This document shows, in pieces, positions 23,029 through 33,042 of a stretch of 39,569 nucleotides of DNA (position 1 is the stretch's first letter; each line of letters opens with the position of its first letter). The notes below the pieces were generated by a model, which worked only from the letters and a program-made list of their open reading frames with translations, was not told where the DNA came from and made no database searches. The position numbers were made by a program, and so were the translations under genes. This DNA is from an uncultured Pelagibacteraceae bacterium (GTDB lineage: Bacteria > Pseudomonadota > Alphaproteobacteria > Pelagibacterales > Pelagibacteraceae): the NCBI GenBank assembly GCA_902631535.1, contig CACOYX010000002.1, positions 1 to 39,569 of the forward strand, read 5' to 3'.

Positions 23029-23793
23029 TTACCAAGTTAAAATATCTTTATTTAGATTAATAAATTTGCCATTTAACGTTTCAGCATTATCCAGAATATC
23101 AATTATATTTAAGGCTGCATTTTGAGGATCTAAAATTCCCCCAGGATTCATTTTTGTTCTTACATTTCCTGGACAAATAGAAATCACGTTAACACCATAA
23201 CTTCTCTTAAGATCAATTGATAAATTTTTTGAAAATGAGTTCATCATACTTTTAGTTCCTTTATAAATATAGTCTCTCCCTGATGTATTGTTTTCAGTAC
23301 TTACATATTGGCTGCTAATATTTAGTATTGATTTAAGACTATTTTTCTCGGAATATTTTAGAACTACTTCCGCAAATTTTAAAATTGATATTGCATTAAT
23401 ATTTGAAGCAGAAACAAAGTTAACGTAATCGATTTGGTTAAAATTTTGATTTTTACCTCCCCAAACTCCTGCATTATTAATGATAATATTTATTGGCTTA
23501 TCTTTTATGAGGTTGATAATAGCATCGATATTTTCAATTTTGCTTTGATCGCACTGACAAATTTGTAGATTACTGTCTGACAATTTTTTTAAATTTTCAC
23601 TGTCTTTATTATAAGTCGCGAAAACAAAGTTATTTAATCTTAAAAACTTTTTTGTTAATTCATAACCTATTCCAGAATTAGCACCAGTAATTAAAATACT
23701 TTGTTTTTCAATTCTTTCACCAATATTTTTTTTTGAAGTGATATCGAACTTTTTTTTGTACAAATAATTTTTGAATAGTCTTCTTAATCCCAT
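23029..23793 (-). CDS. Short-chain dehydrogenase/reductase of unknown substrate
   Basis: 254 residues from ATG 23793 (a TTG at 23796 is also in frame). A basic N-terminal ~30 residues precede the Rossmann fold: TGANSGIGYELTKKF near 37, NNAGVWGG near 105, ISSQYVS near 151 and YIYKGTKSMMNSF near 166 with the catalytic Tyr-x3-Lys; CPGNVRTKMNPGG near 202 is the usual loop. NAD(P)-dependent; substrate cannot be read from sequence. TATAAT with an upstream TGA lies five bases before the ATG, so the mRNA may be leaderless. Convergent with hisG. Confidence 0.85.
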   Translation of the reverse strand: MGLRRLFKNYLYKKKFDITSKKNIGERIEKQSILITGANSGIGYELTKKFLRLNNFVFATYNKDSENLKKLSDSNLQICQCDQSKIENIDAIINLIKDKPINIIINNAGVWGGKNQNFNQIDYVNFVSASNINAISILKFAEVVLKYSEKNSLKSILNISSQYVSTENNTSGRDYIYKGTKSMMNSFSKNLSIDLKRSYGVNVISICPGNVRTKMNPGGILDPQNAALNIIDILDNAETLNGKFINLNKDILTW

Positions 23794-23798
23794 CAATA

Positions 23799-23807
23799 AT
23801 TATATCA
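23799..23807 (-). promoter_or_regulatory. Extended -10 promoter of the SDR gene
   Basis: On the minus strand TGA-TATAAT (23807 to 23799) is an extended -10 (TGnTATAAT). The predicted start is at 23792 or 23793, that is at the ATG. No good -35. Confidence 0.5.
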
Positions 23808-23860
23808 TAAATCTTATGCTAAAACCTTTATCATTCTTCTTTTACTATTGACTTTGTTGT

Positions 23861-23891
23861 AAAAAAAAAGGGCAGTAATAACTGCCCTTTT
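23861..23891 (-). terminator. Intrinsic terminator of groESL
   Basis: Read on the minus strand: GGGCAGT-TATT-ACTGCCC with four more A-T pairs, then nine T (23869 to 23861). Seven G-C-rich pairs and a full T tract make it the clearest terminator in the window. It lies 25 bases after the groEL stop. Confidence 0.9.
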
Positions 23892-23916
23892 AAAATTTTG
23901 ATTTAGGTTGGAACAA

Positions 23917-25584
<1,668 letters not shown>

Positions 25585-25593
25585 CTATAGAGT

Positions 25594-25890
25594 TTATTTT
25601 TTACTTTTTGAAATTCCCATTATGTCCGACTCTTTCATAATGCTATATTCCTTACCATCGATTTTGACCTCAGTTCCTGACCACTTCCCGAATAGAACAA
25701 TATCTCCAACTTTAACATCCATCGCAGAAACTTTACCTTCTTCGTTTTTAGCTCCGGGCCCGACAGCAACAACTTCACCTTCTTGAGGCTTTTCTTTTGC
25801 TGTGTCTGGGATAATAATTCCACCAGCAGTTTTTTCGTCACTGTCTAGTACTTTAATAAGCACGCGATCGTGCAGAGGTCTAAATTTCAT
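25594..25890 (-). CDS. groES: Co-chaperonin GroES
   Basis: 98 residues. [13 protein letters not shown] at the start, the mobile loop [29 protein letters not shown] at about 18-46, [35 protein letters not shown] at the end. Heptameric lid of GroEL. TAGGAG ribosome site 10 bases before the ATG. Transcribed from a heat-shock type promoter; no CIRCE element (HrcA operator) is present. Confidence 0.97.
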   Translation of the reverse strand: MKFRPLHDRVLIKVLDSDEKTAGGIIIPDTAKEKPQEGEVVAVGPGAKNEEGKVSAMDVKVGDIVLFGKWSGTEVKIDGKEYSIMKESDIMGISKSKK

Positions 25891-25925
25891 ATGTATTTTC
25901 TCCTATAAATTTTTATGTAGTGTTG

Positions 25926-25953
25926 ATATGGTAAGTTTTAATTGGATTTCAAG
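25926..25953 (-). promoter_or_regulatory. Sigma-32 (RpoH) type promoter of groESL
   Basis: Minus strand: CTTGAA (25953-25948), 16-base spacer, CCATAT (25931-25926). It fits the heat-shock consensus CTTGAA with a CCATNT -10. Predicted start near 25919, giving a leader of about 29 bases to the groES ATG. Confidence 0.6.
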
Positions 25954-25989
25954 AGGCAAATATCATTAAAAAGACCTATAAATACTGTA

Positions 25990-26005
25990 TTTTATGATCA
26001 TAAAA
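25990..26005. promoter_or_regulatory. Perfect 16-base palindrome TTTTATGATCATAAAA
   Basis: It lies between the groES heat-shock promoter and the HAD gene, overlapping the AAGGAG ribosome site of the HAD gene by one base. It is a likely operator for a dimeric regulator, or simply an AT-rich chance palindrome. Confidence 0.35.
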
Positions 26006-26022
26006 AGGAGAAAAATAGCAAA

Positions 26023-26829
26023 TTGAAAGAACTAAATCAATTATCAGATATATTTGAAAACTATGACACTTTTATAATAGATTTATGGGGAGTGGTTCAT
26101 AACGGAATGGCGCTTAATCAAAGGGCGATAAAAGCTATTGAACAATTAAATAATAACTCAAAAAAAATTGTTTTTTTATCTAATGCTCCTAGACCAAGCT
26201 CGAAAGTTATCGATTTTTTATTAAAAATGAATATGGATAGAAAATATCTTTCGAATGTAATGACTTCCGGTGAAGCCGCTATGCATGCAATAAATAAAAA
26301 CCAGTTTGGAAAGACTTTTTACCATTTAGGCCCACCTAGGGATACGTCAGTTTTTGAAAAAGTTAAAGACAGTAAAACCGATCTCGAAAGTTGTGATTTT
26401 ATATTATGTACAGGGTTATTCGATGAACACGATAATGATTTGAGATATTACAAAAAATTTTTAAAAAAATATATCTCAAAAAAATTAGTCTGCACTAATC
26501 CTGATTTAACAGTACATAGAGGAAATATAGAAGAGTTTTGCGCTGGTTCAGTAGCAAAAGTATTCGAGGAACTTGGTGGAGAGGTAATATATTTCGGAAA
26601 GCCACATAAAGAAGTTTACAAGATGTGTTTTAATTTTGGTGAAAAAGTTTTAGCGATTGGAGATAATTTGAGAACAGATATAAAAGGAGCTAACAATTTA
26701 AATATAGATTGTTTATTTATATCCGATGGTGTTCATAGAGATGAATACAATGATCCATCAGAACTAGTTGCTCTTTTAAAAAAATATAATGTAAAAGCAA
26801 ACTTTTTTCAAAAAGAGCTTAAGTGGTAA
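26023..26829 (+). CDS. HAD-superfamily class IIA phosphatase (TIGR01459-like)
   Basis: 269 residues from TTG 26023, chosen because AAGGAG lies 12 bases upstream and the longer reading (TTG 25942) would start inside the groES promoter. HAD motif I FIIDLWGVVHNG near 17-28 (nucleophile Asp), motif II LSNAPRPS near 51, GKPHKEVY near 200 and GDNLRTDIKGANN near 219 (motif IV). It has the NagD/p-nitrophenyl-phosphatase C2 cap. The true substrate is not known. The stop overlaps the ribF ATG by one base. I am less sure of the start than of the identity. Confidence 0.85.
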   Translation: MKELNQLSDIFENYDTFIIDLWGVVHNGMALNQRAIKAIEQLNNNSKKIVFLSNAPRPSSKVIDFLLKMNMDRKYLSNVMTSGEAAMHAINKNQFGKTFYHLGPPRDTSVFEKVKDSKTDLESCDFILCTGLFDEHDNDLRYYKKFLKKYISKKLVCTNPDLTVHRGNIEEFCAGSVAKVFEELGGEVIYFGKPHKEVYKMCFNFGEKVLAIGDNLRTDIKGANNLNIDCLFISDGVHRDEYNDPSELVALLKKYNVKANFFQKELKW

Positions 26830-27737
26830 TGAAAATCTATAATAATGCAAATTTAAATCATGAACATCTTAATGGGGTAATAGCCATTGGTAATTTTGAT
26901 GGGCTACATCTTGGACATCAAAAAGTGATTAACGAAGCAAAACAAAAGGCAAAAAAATATAAATTGCCTTTTGGTGTTATGACCTTTGAACCAGTCCCAG
27001 TAATGTTTTTCAGTAAAAAAAAAAAAGATCATAGGATTAATTCGTTACAGCAGAAAAAGGATCAATTAAAAAAATTAAAATTAGATTTCTTAATCATAAT
27101 TAGATTTGATAAAAAGTTTTCATCGTTGACAGCAGAAAAATTTATTGAAAAAGTTATTCATAATAAGACAAAATGCAGATATCTTTATGTTAGTAAGAAT
27201 TTCAAATTTGGTTTTAAACGAAAAGGAAATATTCAAACTTTAAAAAAATTTGAAAAAAAGTTTAATTATAAAAATATTATCACAATCCCTTATAAAAAAG
27301 ATAATAGATTTATTTCTTCAACGTTCGTTAGAAAAAAAATAAGATTAGGTAAAATTGAGTTAGTAAATAAATTATTAAATCGCCACTGGAGCATTGAAGG
27401 TAAAGTAATTAAAGGAGAAAAAAGGGGACGTAAAATAGGTTTTCCAACTTGTAATATAAGTCTTGATAGTTACGCAGTCCCTAAAATAGGAGTTTATGCT
27501 GTAAAGGTTTATGGTAAAAGTTTTAACAAAAATGGTATTGCAAATATTGGCTATAGACCAACATTTAATGGACAAAGTTTATTATTAGAAACAAATATCT
27601 TTGGAATTAATAAGAATTTATATAATAAAGTAATTAAAGTGAGTTTTAAAAAATTTTTAAGACCTGAAAAAAAATTTAAAAATTTTGAACTTTTAAAAAA
27701 ACAAATAAAACAAGATATAAAACGTGCGAAAAAATAA
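26829..27737 (+). CDS. ribF: Bifunctional riboflavin kinase/FAD synthetase
   Basis: 302 residues from ATG 26829 (GTG 26823 is also in frame but the TAATG overlap is the usual style here). FAD synthetase half: IAIGNFDGLHLGHQKVI near 18-34 and SSTFVRKKIRLG near 159-170. Riboflavin kinase half: EGKVIKGEKRGRKIGFPTCNI near 189-209 and GVYAVKVYG, NIGYRPTFNG. Makes FMN and FAD. Highly A-rich codon use. Followed after two bases by ileS. Confidence 0.93.
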   Translation: MKIYNNANLNHEHLNGVIAIGNFDGLHLGHQKVINEAKQKAKKYKLPFGVMTFEPVPVMFFSKKKKDHRINSLQQKKDQLKKLKLDFLIIIRFDKKFSSLTAEKFIEKVIHNKTKCRYLYVSKNFKFGFKRKGNIQTLKKFEKKFNYKNIITIPYKKDNRFISSTFVRKKIRLGKIELVNKLLNRHWSIEGKVIKGEKRGRKIGFPTCNISLDSYAVPKIGVYAVKVYGKSFNKNGIANIGYRPTFNGQSLLLETNIFGINKNLYNKVIKVSFKKFLRPEKKFKNFELLKKQIKQDIKRAKK

Positions 27738-27739
27738 AA

Positions 27740-30463
27740 ATGCCTAAAGATACTTTACAACTTCCAAAAACAGCTTTTTCTATGAAAGCCAGTTTACCTA
27801 CCAAAGAACCAGAAATTCTGGAGAAATGGGAAAAAAATAAAATCTTTGAAAAATTAAGAAAAAGCTCTGAAGGTAAAGAAAAATTTATTTTACATGATGG
27901 ACCTCCTTATGCAAATGGCCATATTCATATGGGTACTGCGCTTAATAAAATTTTAAAAGATATGATAACTCGTTTTCATCAAATGGATGGTAAAGACTCA
28001 GTTTATGTTCCAGGATGGGACTGCCATGGATTACCTATCGAATGGAAGATTGAGGAACAGTATAAGAAAAAGAAAAAAAATAAAGATGAAGTTCCAATTA
28101 AAGACTTCAGGCAGGAATGCAGAGAATTTGCAAAAAGTTGGATTGATATACATATAAAAGAATTTAAACGTCTGGGCGTAATAGGTGATTTTGAAAACTA
28201 TTATTCTACAATGAGCTATGAAGCAGAAGCTCAAATTGTGAGAGAACTAGGAAAATTTCTTTTAAACGGCAGCTTGTATCAGGGTTTCAAGCCGGTTTTA
28301 TGGTCTACAGTTGAAAAAACCGCTCTAGCTGACGCTGAAGTCGAATATATGAACCATACATCTAATACAATATATGTAGCATTTAAAATTAAAGAAACTA
28401 AAAAAGATTTTCTTAAGGACACAAGCGTTATTATATGGACGACAACACCTTGGACTATACCAGCAAATAAAGCATTAGCATTTAACAGTAGCATTGATTA
28501 TTCGGTTTTGGAAATAGATGAACTTGAGTATTTCAAAGACAAAAGAATTATAGTAGCAAAAAATTTAATCGGTACTATTTCTAAAGAGTGTGGCTTCAAA
28601 AATTTTAGAGAATTAAAAACTTTTAAAGGATCAGAATTTAGTGGAACAATATGCAGTCATCCATTTACTAAATTAGATTTTAATTATGATGTCCCAATGT
28701 TAGAGGCCCAATTTGTAAATTTAGAACAAGGAACCGGAATTGTTCATTGTGCTCCTAGCCATGGTCCGGATGATTTTAATTTGTGTTTAAAAAACAATAT
28801 ACCATCTCTATATACCGTAGATAATGCAGGTTTATACACTAAAGAAATACCATATTTTACAGACACTCACATATTTAAAGCGGATCCGATTGTAATAGAA
28901 AAATTAAAGGAAGAAAATAAACTATTAAAAAACGACAAACTCAATCACAGTTATCCTCATTCTTGGAGATCAAAGGCACCATTAATTTATAGAGCAACTC
29001 CTCAATGGTTTATCTCAATGCAAAAAAATGATCTTAGAAAAAAAGCTATAAAAGCTATTAATGATACAACTTTTTATCCGAATAAAGGAAAAGAGAGATT
29101 GCTGTCAATGGTTGAGGGAAGACCGGATTGGTGCGTTTCAAGACAAAGAGTTTGGGGAGTTCCTTTACCGATATTTATAAATAAAAAAACAAAGGAACCC
29201 TTGCGAGATAAAAAAGTAATAGAGAGAATAGCAGCGATATATGAAAAACAAGGTTCTGATTGTTGGTTTACAGATGACCCAAAAGTTTTCTTAGGCGATG
29301 AATATAATCCTAAAGAATATCAAAAACTTAATGATATAGTTGAGGTATGGTTTGATAGTGGATCAACTCATAGTTTCGTTTTGGAAAAAAGAAAAGATTT
29401 AAAATGGCCTGCAGACATGTATTTGGAAGGTTCAGATCAACACAGAGGCTGGTTTCATTCCTCATTACTTGAGTCATGCGGAACGAGAGGTAAAGCACCG
29501 TTTGAGAATATTCTTTCACATGGATTTGTAGTAGATGGCAAAGGAATGAAAATGTCAAAATCTATGGGTAATGTAATTTCCCCTGAAGATATATTAAAAA
29601 ATTATGGAGCAGATATTTTAAGGGTTTGGGTTGCATCATCTGATTATGCGGAAGATCTAAGGATTGACAAAAGTATTTTAACACAACACGCAGAGTCTTA
29701 TAGAAAAATTAGAAACACATTTAGATTTATGCTTGGAAACTTAAAAGATAAATTTGAACCTCAGGATTTTGAAAAGTTAGACTTAAAAAAGTTTGATGAA
29801 TTAGAGCAATATATTTTACATAAAATTTATCATATTAGTAAATCTGTAAAAACCAATTTAAAGAATTATAATTTTCATAAACTTTATAAAGAATTATTAA
29901 ATTTTTGCACATTAGATTTATCATCTTTTTATTTTGATATAAGAAAAGATACTCTTTATTGTGATGGTTTAAATTCACAAAAAAGAAAAAATTGCGTTAT
30001 TGTGTTAAATATAATTTTGGAAAGTTTATTAAAATGGTTTGCTCCAATTTTAGTTTTTACAACAGATGAAGTTTATAGCCTAGTAAATGATAAAGGAAAA
30101 AATATTCACGAACATGTTTTTGTCAAGGTTCCAAAAAGTTGGGAAAATATGGCATTAAGTAATAAGTGGGATCAATTATTTAAAATTAAACAAGAAGCAA
30201 ATATAGCAATTGAGGCCAAAAGATCATCCAAAGAAATTGGATCAAGTTTAGAGGCAGAGGTAAAATTAAGTGTTAATAAAAATGACTTTGAATTATTAGA
30301 AAATTTAGATTTAGCAGAATACCTCATTACTTCTAAAGCAGAAAAGACAATATCTGAAGAACACGAAATAAAAATTGAAGTAAATAAAGCAAAAGGGAAT
30401 AAGTGTCCGAGATGTTGGAAAATTTTAGAACAGACTTGCAGTAGATGCTCTAACCTAATTTAA
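27740..30463 (+). CDS. ileS: Isoleucyl-tRNA synthetase
   Basis: 907 residues, bacterial type with C-terminal zinc site. HDGPPYANGHIHMGTALNK at 52-70 carries the HIGH-box region, here H63-M-G-T66. Editing domain with TTTPWTIPANKALAF near 234, SDQHRGWFHSSLLES near 563, KMSKS near 605 followed by MGNVISPEDILKNYGADILRVW, and C-terminal CPRCWKILEQTCSRC binding zinc. Charges tRNA-Ile. It sits in the conserved order ribF-ileS-lspA. The lspA ATG follows the stop directly. Confidence 0.97.
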   Translation: MPKDTLQLPKTAFSMKASLPTKEPEILEKWEKNKIFEKLRKSSEGKEKFILHDGPPYANGHIHMGTALNKILKDMITRFHQMDGKDSVYVPGWDCHGLPIEWKIEEQYKKKKKNKDEVPIKDFRQECREFAKSWIDIHIKEFKRLGVIGDFENYYSTMSYEAEAQIVRELGKFLLNGSLYQGFKPVLWSTVEKTALADAEVEYMNHTSNTIYVAFKIKETKKDFLKDTSVIIWTTTPWTIPANKALAFNSSIDYSVLEIDELEYFKDKRIIVAKNLIGTISKECGFKNFRELKTFKGSEFSGTICSHPFTKLDFNYDVPMLEAQFVNLEQGTGIVHCAPSHGPDDFNLCLKNNIPSLYTVDNAGLYTKEIPYFTDTHIFKADPIVIEKLKEENKLLKNDKLNHSYPHSWRSKAPLIYRATPQWFISMQKNDLRKKAIKAINDTTFYPNKGKERLLSMVEGRPDWCVSRQRVWGVPLPIFINKKTKEPLRDKKVIERIAAIYEKQGSDCWFTDDPKVFLGDEYNPKEYQKLNDIVEVWFDSGSTHSFVLEKRKDLKWPADMYLEGSDQHRGWFHSSLLESCGTRGKAPFENILSHGFVVDGKGMKMSKSMGNVISPEDILKNYGADILRVWVASSDYAEDLRIDKSILTQHAESYRKIRNTFRFMLGNLKDKFEPQDFEKLDLKKFDELEQYILHKIYHISKSVKTNLKNYNFHKLYKELLNFCTLDLSSFYFDIRKDTLYCDGLNSQKRKNCVIVLNIILESLLKWFAPILVFTTDEVYSLVNDKGKNIHEHVFVKVPKSWENMALSNKWDQLFKIKQEANIAIEAKRSSKEIGSSLEAEVKLSVNKNDFELLENLDLAEYLITSKAEKTISEEHEIKIEVNKAKGNKCPRCWKILEQTCSRCSNLI

Positions 30464-30961
30464 ATGAATTTTTTGAGTTTAAAAGATAAAAAAGAATTTT
30501 TTTTTAAAAAAGAAAATATTTACTTTTTTTTACTGATACTAAGCACTTTTATTTTTGATAGAGCGTCAAAAAATTATATAATGAGCAATTTTAGTGATAC
30601 CACATATTATATTAATGATTATATTAATATAAACTTAATTTGGAATATTGGTATAGGATTTGGTTTTTTAGGCACCGACTCTACCCTTTTATATAGTCTT
30701 GTAACAATTATTATTGGCTTAGTAATATTATATTTGATTTATATTTTTGTAATATCTGAAAATATAGATAAGTTTATTTTTTCTTTAATATTAGGCGGGG
30801 CCTTTGGAAATATCTATGATAGATTAATTTATAAAGCTGTGCCAGATTTTATTGATTTACATTATGATAACTTTCACTGGTTTACTTTTAATGTAGCAGA
30901 TATATTTATAACTATAGGCATTATAGTTTTTATAGTAAGGGGATTTTATATAAAAAATTAA
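30464..30961 (+). CDS. lspA: Prolipoprotein signal peptidase (signal peptidase II)
   Basis: 165 residues, four helices. Catalytic aspartates in GNIYDR (D119) and FNVADIF (D146). Conserved NIGIGFGFLG near 61-70. Cleaves prolipoprotein signal peptides before the lipid-modified Cys in the inner membrane. Immediately follows ileS and precedes a lipoprotein gene. Codons are extremely AT-rich. Confidence 0.93.
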   Translation: MNFLSLKDKKEFFFKKENIYFFLLILSTFIFDRASKNYIMSNFSDTTYYINDYININLIWNIGIGFGFLGTDSTLLYSLVTIIIGLVILYLIYIFVISENIDKFIFSLILGGAFGNIYDRLIYKAVPDFIDLHYDNFHWFTFNVADIFITIGIIVFIVRGFYIKN

Positions 30962-30969
30962 AATTTAAA

Positions 30970-31278
30970 ATGAAAAAAATAAATATAATACTAATAATTC
31001 TTATTTTTCTAACTTCTTGTAGCGGCATGAGTGATGCCAAAAAAGTATTAAGAAATGAAAAAATAAAAACAACAGATGAATTTCTTGTAAAAAAAAGAAA
31101 CCCACTAGTATTACCGCCTAATTATGAGGAAGTGCCTGAACCTGGAACAAAGTCTGCACTAAACGAAAATGAAGCAGATAAAATTAAGAAGATCTTAAAA
31201 GCTCCAAAAGCAGAAAGTACTCAAAATAATAAATCAAAATCAGTAGAGGAGTCTATTTTAAGAAGAATTCGTAAGTGA
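30970..31278 (+). CDS. Small lipoprotein, BamF/DUF3035-like
   Basis: 102 residues. Lipobox LTSC with Cys17 after a short hydrophobic signal. A conserved part follows: TTDEFLVKKRNPLVLPPNYEEVPEPGT, which resembles the DEF.V..R.PL.LPP.F.LP.P.PG region of DUF3035 proteins, called BamF in Alphaproteobacteria (a BAM complex lipoprotein). The C-terminus is charged and probably disordered. Likely exported and anchored in the outer membrane. The last four bases overlap pgi. Confidence 0.7.
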   Translation: MKKINIILIILIFLTSCSGMSDAKKVLRNEKIKTTDEFLVKKRNPLVLPPNYEEVPEPGTKSALNENEADKIKKILKAPKAESTQNNKSKSVEESILRRIRK

Positions 31279-32489
31279 TTAATAATAATTTAACTTTTAA
31301 AAATAGTATTAATATAAATAGGCATAAAGTCAGCTTTAAGAAGTTATCTAAAAAATTTGATAAAATATATTTAGATTTAAAATCTGATATTAAAAGAAAG
31401 AATAAAACTTTAAATGTTTTGGATAAAAATTTTAAATTTAGTTTTAAAACAAATGATTTAAAAAAATATAAAAAATATAAATCAATAGCAATTATAGGCA
31501 TGGGAGGATCCATTCTGGGTGCCGAAGCAATATATGATTTCTTTCAAAATAAAATAAAAAAAAAAATTTATTTTTTTAATAATATTGATGAAAATAAAAT
31601 AACTAAATTTAAAAAAAAAGAAAATTTATCTAAAGTACTTTACATTGTAATTTCTAAATCAGGCGATACAACTGAAACTTTATCAAATTTATTTTCACTT
31701 AATATCATAAAAAAAAATGCCAAGAATATAATTATAATAACAGAAAAGAGATCTAATACTTTATTTTCATTAGCAAAAAAATTTAAATTATTTTTTGTAG
31801 AACATAAAAATTATATTGGTGGAAGGTTTTCTGTTTTATCTGAAGTTGGTATTTTACCTGCCTATTTGATGGGAGTAAATATTTCAAAATTAAGATCAAA
31901 AATATCTAGCTGTTTAGAAAAAAAAAACAAAAGCTTCCTTAAAGACAGCACAATAAAAATTGTAAATTTGCTTAAAACGAAAAATTATAATAATTTAATT
32001 TTTCTGAATTATTTTCCGGAAATGCAAAAATTTTTATTTTGGAGCCAACAATTAATCGCAGAAAGTTTAGGAAAAAAAAATAATGGATTTCTGCCATTCG
32101 TTTCTTCAGCACCCAAGGACCATCACAGTTTATTGCAGTTATATCTTGATGGGCCTAAAGATAAATTATTTAATATTTGCAGCTTTGAAAAGGAGTCAAA
32201 AGAAAAAGTTCAAATAAAAAAATTATTTGGATATGATGGTTTTTTAAAAAATAAAAAACTTAGTAAAGTTAAGAAATCACAAAAATTAGCCCTCATAAAA
32301 TCTTTTTCAAAAAAAAATATTCCATTTAGAGAATTTAAAATTAAGAGAGCAGATGAAGAGGCATTAGGGGAATTGTTTTCATATTTTATAATTGAAACAA
32401 TTATAATAGGAAAGTTATTAGAAGTTAATCCCTTTGACCAACCGGCTGTAGAGCAAGTAAAAGTTTACACAAAAAAATTCCTTAGTTGA
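31275..32489 (+). CDS. pgi: Glucose-6-phosphate isomerase, short form
   Basis: 404 residues from GTG 31275, coupled to the lipoprotein gene by GTGA. SIS-fold motifs: IAIIGMGGSILGAEA near 73, VISKSGDTTETLSNL near 125, GGRFSVLSEVGILPAYL near 184, ESLGKKNNGFLPF near 265 with the catalytic Glu, DHHSLLQLYLDGPKDK near 285, and the C-terminal DQPAVEQVKVYTKK with the catalytic Lys. Interconverts glucose-6-P and fructose-6-P. It is about 140 residues shorter than E. coli Pgi. Very Lys/Asn/Phe-rich and converges with rsmD by eight bases. Confidence 0.9.
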   Translation: MINNNLTFKNSININRHKVSFKKLSKKFDKIYLDLKSDIKRKNKTLNVLDKNFKFSFKTNDLKKYKKYKSIAIIGMGGSILGAEAIYDFFQNKIKKKIYFFNNIDENKITKFKKKENLSKVLYIVISKSGDTTETLSNLFSLNIIKKNAKNIIIITEKRSNTLFSLAKKFKLFFVEHKNYIGGRFSVLSEVGILPAYLMGVNISKLRSKISSCLEKKNKSFLKDSTIKIVNLLKTKNYNNLIFLNYFPEMQKFLFWSQQLIAESLGKKNNGFLPFVSSAPKDHHSLLQLYLDGPKDKLFNICSFEKESKEKVQIKKLFGYDGFLKNKKLSKVKKSQKLALIKSFSKKNIPFREFKIKRADEEALGELFSYFIIETIIIGKLLEVNPFDQPAVEQVKVYTKKFLS

Positions 32490-33042
32490 ATACGCCAAAT
32501 ATTATCTTTGATCTTCCGTAATTTTTTATTTCAACGATTTTCAATAAACTCGCTACTTCTTCTTTTAATTTTCTTTCTCTATGGAGAATTACAATATGTT
32601 TTTTTTCGTATAACTTTTTTTTTTTAATAGATGAAAGATTTTTACGATAATTTAAATCTTTAAAGGGAGGGTCAAAAAAAAAAATTTTAAATTTTTCTGT
32701 TAATTTTGATGATATAGCTTTCTCAATCTCCGTGACATAAACTGTAGATTTTTTAATTAATGATAGTTTTGATAAGTTTTCTTTTAATATTATCGTTGCG
32801 TCTTTATCTTTATCTATAAACGTCACTTTTTTAGCACCTCTAGAAATACACTCAATTCCGAACGATCCGATTCCTGAATATAAGTCTAATACATTAGAAT
32901 TTTGAATATCTAAATTAACTAAATTTGAATGTTGCAATATATTAAAAATATTTTCCCTGACAGTATCCTTCAAGGGTCTTGTGTTAGAATTTTTTAAAAA
33001 CTTTATTGATCTCCCTTTTAATTCTCCGCTAATTATTCGCAT
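32482..33042 (-). CDS. rsmD: 16S rRNA (guanine-966 N2) methyltransferase RsmD
   Basis: 186 residues. MRIISGELKGRSIKF at the start, TRPLKDTVRENIFNIL near 21, SAM motif VLDLYSGIGSFGIECISRGAK near 51, FIDKD, and catalytic DPPF near 124. Methylates G966 of 16S rRNA. Its start overlaps the purD end by 14 bases, so it is coupled to purD. Confidence 0.92.
   Translation of the reverse strand: MRIISGELKGRSIKFLKNSNTRPLKDTVRENIFNILQHSNLVNLDIQNSNVLDLYSGIGSFGIECISRGAKKVTFIDKDKDATIILKENLSKLSLIKKSTVYVTEIEKAISSKLTEKFKIFFFDPPFKDLNYRKNLSSIKKKKLYEKKHIVILHRERKLKEEVASLLKIVEIKNYGRSKIIFGVFN

Noticed and set aside
25891-25941. CIRCE element before groES
   Set aside because: No TTAGCACTC-N9-GAGTGCTAA-like repeat in the region; a sigma-32 type promoter fits better.
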